From NCBI GenBank assembly GCA_902492855.1, contig CABUMU010000072.1, positions 1 through 9,977 on the forward strand: a stretch of DNA of 9,977 bases, read 5' to 3'. The translations under genes were made by a program, and so were the position numbers. The stretch comes from an uncultured Collinsella sp. Lineage in GTDB: Bacteria; Actinomycetota; Coriobacteriia; Coriobacteriales; Coriobacteriaceae. The first letter of the stretch is position 1. The number at the start of each line of letters is the position of its first letter. Shown here one piece after another: positions 6,675-9,977 of the stretch. A model generated the notes under the pieces. That model was not told where the DNA came from. It saw only the letters and a program-made list of their open reading frames with translations, and ran no database searches.

Positions 6675-7592
6675 ATGCGCTGCCTTATCATCCACAACCC
6701 GGCATCGGGCCCCAGCTCAGATGAAATCTACGCATTCACGCACGCCCTTGCACAGGGCGGCGACGAAGTCGTGATGCGCTTTATCGGCGATGGCATGGAG
6801 CCCGAGGACGCCGTGGCAGACGTTCGCGAGTTCGACCGCGTGGTCGTCTCGGGCGGCGACGGCACCGTCTCCAACGTGCTCGACCAGATGCGCGGCTGCG
6901 GCGTCCCCACGCTCGTTTTCCCCTCCGGCACGGCCTGCCTGTTCTTTAACAACATCGGCAATGCCCCCGAGGCAGCGGCGCTTGCCAAGGCATGTCGCGC
7001 CGGCCGCACGGTCAAAGTAGACATGGGCGAGCTCTTTTGGCTCGACGAGAACGGCAACGAAAAGCGCCATGGCTTTGTCATCATCGCCGGTTCGGGCTTT
7101 GACGCCGAGATCATGATGAAGGCCGCCCCCACCAAAAACGACATCGGCGAGATCGCCTACTTCCTCTCCGCTCTCGCCACGCCCAACCCCACGGTGGCGC
7201 ACTTTACCATTGAGCATGATGGCATTGTTGAGGAGCTCGACGGCATCTGCTGCATGGCGGGCAACACGTCTGTCATCCAAAACGACATCAACCTGTTCCC
7301 CAACTGCCGTATGAACGACGGCATGGTCGACATCGTCGTTATTGAGCCCGTGCGCACGGTGCAGTTGCTCCCCACGGTAATCACCGCCGCGCTCGACCCC
7401 GCCGGCAAGGTACTCGGCCGCCCGCAGTTTGAGATCATCCAGACCAAAGAAGCCAAGATTACCTGCACGCCATCGCTCGGCATGCAGTTTGATGGCGAGA
7501 TCATCTCCAGCAACTCCGGCGTCTTTGGCGCCCGCGCGCTACCGCAATGCCTTGATATCATCGTCGACGAATTCTCGCCGCTCGGAAAATAG
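6675..7592 (+). CDS. Diacylglycerol kinase-like lipid kinase
   Basis: 305-residue cytosolic or membrane-associated protein of the DagK catalytic family (YegS/BmrU/DgkB type), which phosphorylates lipid hydroxyls such as diacylglycerol with ATP. Visible motifs are NPASG (8-12), the nucleotide-binding SGGDGT (59-64), PSGTACLF (83-90), GSGFDAEIM after a beta strand, and NDGMVDIVVIEP in the C-terminal beta domain, followed by MQFDGEII near the end. The usual GTxNDFA segment reads GTACLFF here, which lacks the common Asn-Asp. The ATG is the first good start, but its ribosome binding site is weak (GGGAA about 8 nt upstream). A small membrane-peptide gene is coupled to its stop codon. The substrate cannot be fixed from sequence. 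Confidence 0.88.
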   Translation: MRCLIIHNPASGPSSDEIYAFTHALAQGGDEVVMRFIGDGMEPEDAVADVREFDRVVVSGGDGTVSNVLDQMRGCGVPTLVFPSGTACLFFNNIGNAPEAAALAKACRAGRTVKVDMGELFWLDENGNEKRHGFVIIAGSGFDAEIMMKAAPTKNDIGEIAYFLSALATPNPTVAHFTIEHDGIVEELDGICCMAGNTSVIQNDINLFPNCRMNDGMVDIVVIEPVRTVQLLPTVITAALDPAGKVLGRPQFEIIQTKEAKITCTPSLGMQFDGEIISSNSGVFGARALPQCLDIIVDEFSPLGK

Positions 7593-7602
7593 GAGGACCC
7601 CC

Positions 7603-7695
7603 GTGAACGACAACCCCATCCTTGGCTTTATCGTCATCGTTTTGGCCATGCTCGTCGGCTATGCCATTAACGTGATTCACCGTCGAAAGAAGTAG
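7603..7695 (+). CDS. 30-residue single-pass membrane peptide coupled to the lipid kinase
   Basis: GTG-initiated small protein with a short polar N-terminus (MNDNP), a hydrophobic stretch of about 19 residues (ILGFIVIVLAMLVGYAINV) and a basic end (IHRRKK). This is the topology of a single-pass membrane peptide with its C-terminus in the cytosol by the positive-inside rule. A perfect AGGAGG (7591-7596) overlaps the TAG of the lipid kinase (7590-7592) and lies 6 nt before the GTG, implying translational coupling. A strong terminator begins 29 nt after its stop, closing a two-gene operon. I do not recognise a family. It could anchor or regulate the kinase at the membrane, which is inference from position only. 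Confidence 0.7.
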   Translation: MNDNPILGFIVIVLAMLVGYAINVIHRRKK

Positions 7696-7724
7696 CCATT
7701 ACTCTTAGACGGCCCGTGCAGCCC

Positions 7725-7774
7725 GGACCCCTCGCCGGCATGAAACCACATGCCGGCGAGGGGTCCGCTTTTTT
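7725..7774 (+). terminator. Strong Rho-independent terminator
   Basis: GGACCCCTCGCCGGCATG (7725-7742) pairs perfectly over 18 bp with its complement at 7749-7766 around the 6-nt loop AAACCA, followed by GC and TTTTTT (7769-7774). It ends the lipid kinase and small-peptide transcript and insulates the dipeptidase gene downstream. Confidence 0.95.
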
Positions 7775-7946
7775 CTTGACGCTTTATTTAGCTACATTTT
7801 TCGCTGGCGTTATACAAATTGATTTCCCACTAAATGAGTTCAATTTACCGTTAATCGCATATTTCGCTACGCTTATCGAGTAAATAACTTTCATGAATGT
7901 ATATTGTTTCGAATTCGTTACGCTAAGGGGGTGTAATTATTGGGTG
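7775..7946 (+). promoter_or_regulatory. A+T-rich leader of the dipeptidase gene with a repeated motif
   Basis: This stretch is much richer in A+T than its surroundings and lies between a terminator and the dipeptidase gene, so it must hold that gene's promoter. I see TATATT at 7900-7905 but no convincing -35 partner. Two related 15-mers, ATTTCGCTACGCTTA (7861-7875) and AATTCGTTACGCTAA (7912-7926), match at 12 of 15 positions and start 51 nt apart, about five helical turns, which would suit a pair of regulator sites. Confidence 0.4.
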
Positions 7947-7970
7947 AAGCCCTCTGGAGACAGAGGGCTT
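7947..7970 (+). promoter_or_regulatory. GAGA-loop hairpin in the dipeptidase leader
   Basis: AAGCCCTCTG (7947-7956) and CAGAGGGCTT (7961-7970) form a perfect 10-bp stem closed by the GNRA-type tetraloop GAGA, followed by only one further T and then CGCACG. It lies 19 nt before the start codon and just before the GGAGGG ribosome binding site (7981-7986). It may be an attenuator, an mRNA-stabilising 5' hairpin or a protein-binding site. I do not recognise a named riboswitch class. Confidence 0.6.
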
Positions 7971-7989
7971 TCGCACGCTGGGAGGGAAT

Positions 7990-8088
7990 ATGAGTAAAAC
8001 TCATCCCGTCAACGCGCTCAAGAAGCTTGGCATAGGCCTTGCATTTGGAGCTGCAACCATCATGTCCATGCCGACATCTGCGCTCGCC
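7990..8088 (+). other. Signal peptide of the dipeptidase
   Basis: The first 33 codons have a basic N-region (KTH...KK), a hydrophobic core (LGIGLAFGAATIM) and a small-residue site SALA directly before Cys34. Cleavage there would expose the Cys as the N-terminal nucleophile expected of C69 peptidases. A lipoprotein reading (Cys as lipidation site) is less likely because the C-terminus carries a sortase anchor. Confidence 0.8.
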
Positions 8089-8163
8089 TGCACGCAGATG
8101 TACATGGGCAACAAGCTGACGTATGCCCCGGGCCGTGAGAAGGCTCAATGCCAAAGTGCTTGA
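7990..8163 (+). CDS. 57-residue truncated product in the present orientation
   Basis: This is what the dipeptidase start codon yields as the sequence stands: the complete signal peptide, the first ten residues of the mature enzyme (CTQMYMGNKL), one Thr, and then 13 residues read from the wrong strand of the inverted segment (YAPGREKAQCQSA) before TGA. It would be a short secreted peptide with no catalytic domain. I see no sign of a function of its own; it is listed so that the present coding outcome is on record. Confidence 0.6.
   Translation: MSKTHPVNALKKLGIGLAFGAATIMSMPTSALACTQMYMGNKLTYAPGREKAQCQSA
8116..8121 (+). repeat. Left inverted repeat (CTGACG) of the inverted segment
   Basis: CTGACG here matches CGTCAG at 8216-8221 as a perfect 6-bp inverted repeat, exactly at the reconstructed break points. 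Allowing one gapped base the match extends outward to AGC-TGACG against AGCCTGACG. This is shorter than the repeats of well-studied invertible promoters. Confidence 0.8.
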
Positions 8164-8215
8164 GGTAGCGCTTATCGAAGTCCTCGGCGCGGCCATAGTA
8201 CGTGTCACCGTCGGC

Positions 8216-8221
8216 CGTCAG
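8216..8221 (-). repeat. Right inverted repeat (CGTCAG) of the inverted segment
   Basis: Partner of the repeat at 8116-8121. Exchange anywhere within the pair yields the same sequence, so inversion leaves no scar and keeps the reading frame. Confidence 0.8.
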
Positions 8222-9069
8222 GCTCGGACGAGTCCGCATTCATGTATACCTCGACCAAGACCACGTATCGCTACACCTATGTACGCGACCATCCCTCCCA
8301 GTGGCACGGGCGCTATGATGCCTACTCTGAGGCAGGCATCAATGAGAAGGGCGTGTCCTGCTCCGCAACGCTGACCACCGGCATGAATGCTGATGCTGAG
8401 GCAGCAGACCCCCTGACCAAAACCGGTATTGGCGAGTACAGCTACGGCAGCGTTATCTTAGGTGAAAGCGCCAATGCACGTGAGGGCGTCGAGCTCCTCG
8501 GCAAGATCATCGACGAGCAGGGCGCCTGCGGCAACGATCAGATTATCATCGCCGACAGCAACGAGACTTGGCTGTTTGCCGCACTTTCCGGCCACCAGTG
8601 GATCGCCATGAGGCTCACTGACGATATCGCCTCGCTCAACCCCAACATCGGCAACCTCAACTACAAGGTTGACCTCACCGACACCGCGAACTGTCTCCAC
8701 TCTGCGACCATCGAGTCCATGCCTAAGGAGAATGGCTTCGCCAAGTACTTCGATGACGGTCAATTTGACGTTGCCCAGACCTACGGCGAGGCAATTAGCG
8801 AAAAGGCCATGCATTCTTGGGCCCGTTATGTCCAGGGTCGCGCCTACTTCGGTGTGCCGCTCACCGAGGGCACCGACTACGAGATCGTCAAGGACGAGCG
8901 CGAAGATGCTCGTGCCACGACCGGCGCCCTGGTTAGCAAGGCGCAGCCGCTGTTCTTCCAGCCCGGCAAGTCCGACTGGAACACCTTTGAGATGATCCGC
9001 GCGTTTGGCAACCGCGGCGAGAAGGTCCCGGGCCTCAACGCCAACACCGACGGCGCCTACGCCATTGGT

Positions 9070-9078
9070 ACCGAGACA
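9070..9078 (+). other. One-base frameshift in the dipeptidase gene
   Basis: The frame reads ...GCC ATT GGT ACC GAG ACA and loses homology, while the frame starting at GAC 9075 continues with DNTEVNLFQIRQGMDPE, as expected of the family. Inserting one G (GAGGAC in place of GAGAC) joins them as IGTEDNTEVNLFQ. No slippery heptamer is present, so programmed frameshifting is unlikely. It is either a real deletion or a sequencing or consensus error. Confidence 0.85.
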
Positions 9079-9668
9079 ACACCGAGGTCAATCTCTTCCA
9101 GATCCGTCAGGGCATGGACCCCGAGATCGCGACCATCCAGTGGGAGATGCTCTCCCGCGCCGCCTACTCCGTCGCCATCCCCTACTACTCCGCACTGCTC
9201 ACCGAGGTTAGCCCGTACTACAGCGACCAGACCGTCTCCTTCGATCACTGCGAAGAGGAGGACATCGTGAACAACGAGGAGCCCGAGAACTCCATCAACT
9301 ATGTCCTCATGGACATCAGCTCCCTGTGCTTCGAGCACCGTGAGCAGCTCGGCACCGGCGTTCGCACCTACCTCGACGCCCTCCAGAACGAGCTCGTCGA
9401 GCAGAACTTGGAAGTCGACGAGGTCATGCAGGCCACCGAGGGCACCGAGGCCCGTACCGCCCTGGCAAACAAGGCCGGCAATGCTGCCACCGAGAACACC
9501 TACGTCAAGTGCAAGGCCTTGCTCCAGGAGATGCGCGCCTATCTGAAGGCTGAGAACTTCGACCAGCCCTTCACCCCGAGCGACCTGAACACCGAGACCA
9601 ACGGCCTCAAGGTGTCCATCACCTACGCCAAGGACGCTCTTGCCACCGACCCGGTAACCCCGGATCAG

Positions 9669-9740
9669 CCTGGCACTCCCGAGCAGCCTGGTACTCCTGA
9701 GCAGCCCGGTACCCCCGAGCAGCCCGCTAAGCCCGAGCAG
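9669..9740 (+). repeat. 18-bp tandem repeat encoding PGTPEQ linker
   Basis: Three copies of an 18-bp unit encode PGTPEQ (9669-9722), followed by a diverged fourth unit PAKPEQ (9723-9740) and more Pro/Lys/Glu/Thr-rich sequence. The copies differ at synonymous third positions. Such a stretch is typical of a wall-spanning linker before a sortase motif and can change in copy number by slippage. Confidence 0.9.
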
Positions 9741-9821
9741 CCCACCACCAAGCCCGAGAAGCCTGGCAAGTCGGACACCACGACCACGGTAACCACCAAC
9801 AAGGCGAACACCAAGGGCGGC

Positions 9822-9932
9822 CTGCCCACCACCGGTGATCGTTTTGATGGCCGCGTGGTGGCTGCATTCGCCATCGCTGGCGTTGCCGTCATCTCCGCGG
9901 GCGGTTACTTCCTCTACCGTCGCAATAAGGAG
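9822..9932 (+). other. LPTTG sortase anchor and membrane tail
   Basis: LPTTG (9822-9836) is followed by a short spacer, a hydrophobic segment (VVAAFAIAGVAVISAGGYFL) and the basic end YRRNKE. This is a complete class A-type cell-wall sorting signal: sortase would cut between Thr and Gly and link the protein to the wall. It lies in the third reading block, after both lesions, so it is reached only if both are resolved. Confidence 0.92.
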
Positions 9933-9949
9933 TAACGTCCTAGCTGAGC

Positions 9950-9977
9950 GGGCAAGGCAGCAATGGCAGCCTCGCCC
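9950..9977 (+). terminator. Start of a probable terminator after the dipeptidase gene
   Basis: GGGCAAGGC (9950-9958) pairs with GCCTCGCCC (9969-9977) with a single A-C mismatch around a 10-nt loop, 14 nt past the TAA stop at 9933-9935. The window ends at the last stem base, so a following T tract cannot be seen. Confidence 0.45.

Larger units (their letters stand above)
8116..8221. other. Inverted 106-bp coding segment of the dipeptidase gene
   Basis: Read on the minus strand from 8221 to 8116, this segment starts CTG ACG GCC GAC GGT and encodes LTADGDTYYGRAEDFDKRY, then LKHFGIEPSHGPGHTS. This is the conserved stretch expected right after CTQMYMGNK in C69 dipeptidases (DGxxxxxRxED). Replacing the segment by its reverse complement joins AAC AAG on the left to GC TCG GAC GAG on the right in the same frame, with no stop codon. 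In the written orientation it contains the in-frame TGA at 8161. The break points are ambiguous only within the 6-bp repeats at its ends. Confidence 0.93.
7990..9935 (+). pseudogene. Sortase-anchored C69 (PepD-like) dipeptidase, broken by an internal inversion and a frameshift
   Basis: Secreted cysteine peptidase of the C69 Ntn-hydrolase family, predicted to be displayed on the cell wall and to cleave short peptides. After a 33-residue signal peptide (NALKKLGIGLAFGA...SALA) comes CTQMYMGNKL, whose Cys34 would become the N-terminal nucleophile. The frame then stops at TGA 8161-8163 because 8116-8221 is inverted. From 8224 the same frame resumes with family motifs: EAGINEKGVSCSAT, REGVELLGKIIDE, ETWLFAALSGHQW and LNPNIGN. 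A one-base loss near 9073-9076 shifts the frame; the last part then reads LFQIRQGMDPE, IQWEML, a Pro-rich linker, LPTTG and a membrane tail. Correcting both lesions gives 648 residues. GGAGGG lies 3 nt before the ATG. Whether it is truly dead, switchable or an assembly artefact is open. Confidence 0.88.

Noticed and set aside
7921..7989. A riboswitch (for example c-di-GMP type) in the surface-protein leader
   Set aside because: Only one simple hairpin is visible; none of the conserved core sequences I know for c-di-GMP, SAM, TPP or cobalamin riboswitches is present.
7918..8208. Minus-strand reading frame across the inverted segment
   Set aside because: It uses a different frame from the one that encodes the dipeptidase motif and shows no recognisable domain; it is a by-product of GC-rich sequence.
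9070..9078. Programmed -1 ribosomal frameshifting in the dipeptidase gene
   Set aside because: No X-XXY-YYZ slippery heptamer or homopolymer is present at the junction, and the family is normally encoded in one frame.
8242..9270. A free-standing 342-residue protein starting at ATG 8242
   Set aside because: There is no ribosome binding site before this ATG, it lies inside the dipeptidase domain, and its last 65 or so residues after 9075 are out-of-frame sequence. It is the middle block of the broken gene.
9669..9740. A CRISPR-like or mobile-element repeat
   Set aside because: The 18-bp units are in frame, adjacent without spacers and vary at third codon positions, so they are a coding Pro-rich linker.
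9114..9935. A free-standing LPXTG surface protein starting at ATG 9114
   Set aside because: The same frame extends upstream with family-conserved residues (NTEVNLFQIRQG), no ribosome binding site precedes it, and it lacks a signal peptide, which a sortase substrate needs.

Overview
The window looks like a chromosomal segment of a Gram-positive, high-G+C gut actinobacterium, most likely a Collinsella-type coriobacterium. This rests on the GC-rich codon use, the clear AGGAGG-type ribosome binding sites, the sortase (LPXTG) surface protein and the pair of acetate kinase genes. The genus is an inference from style and gene content, not from a database match.

Positions 1-6576 are all on the minus strand. 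Read in the direction of transcription they are: RNase D (rnd); a YugP-type membrane zinc metallopeptidase; exonuclease VII large and small subunits (xseA, xseB); a HIT-family nucleotide hydrolase; and two tandem acetate kinase genes. The first acetate kinase is complete (1087-2265) and ends at a clear terminator. The second has its own leader and runs off the left edge (2-922). This is a housekeeping block for RNA and DNA turnover plus fermentation. The complete acetate kinase differs from the family at three conserved active-site positions that its neighbour keeps.

Positions 6577-6674 hold a divergent promoter region. From there the plus strand carries a diacylglycerol-kinase-like lipid kinase, coupled through its stop codon to a 30-residue single-pass membrane peptide, and then a perfect 18-bp terminator hairpin.

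Positions 7775-9935 hold an A+T-rich leader with a GAGA-loop hairpin and a broken gene for a secreted, sortase-anchored C69 (PepD-like) dipeptidase. The start of this gene is the main discovery. A 106-bp segment (8116-8221), bounded by the 6-bp inverted repeat CTGACG/CGTCAG, lies backwards inside the reading frame. As written it gives a stop codon after 57 codons. Turned around, it restores an uninterrupted frame that supplies the missing conserved motif of the family, just after the catalytic cysteine. A second, separate one-base frameshift lies near 9073-9076. The inversion could be a live intragenic on/off switch, a fixed micro-inversion in a decaying gene, or an assembly effect in a mixed population. 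The sequence alone cannot decide between these, but the inversion itself is directly visible.
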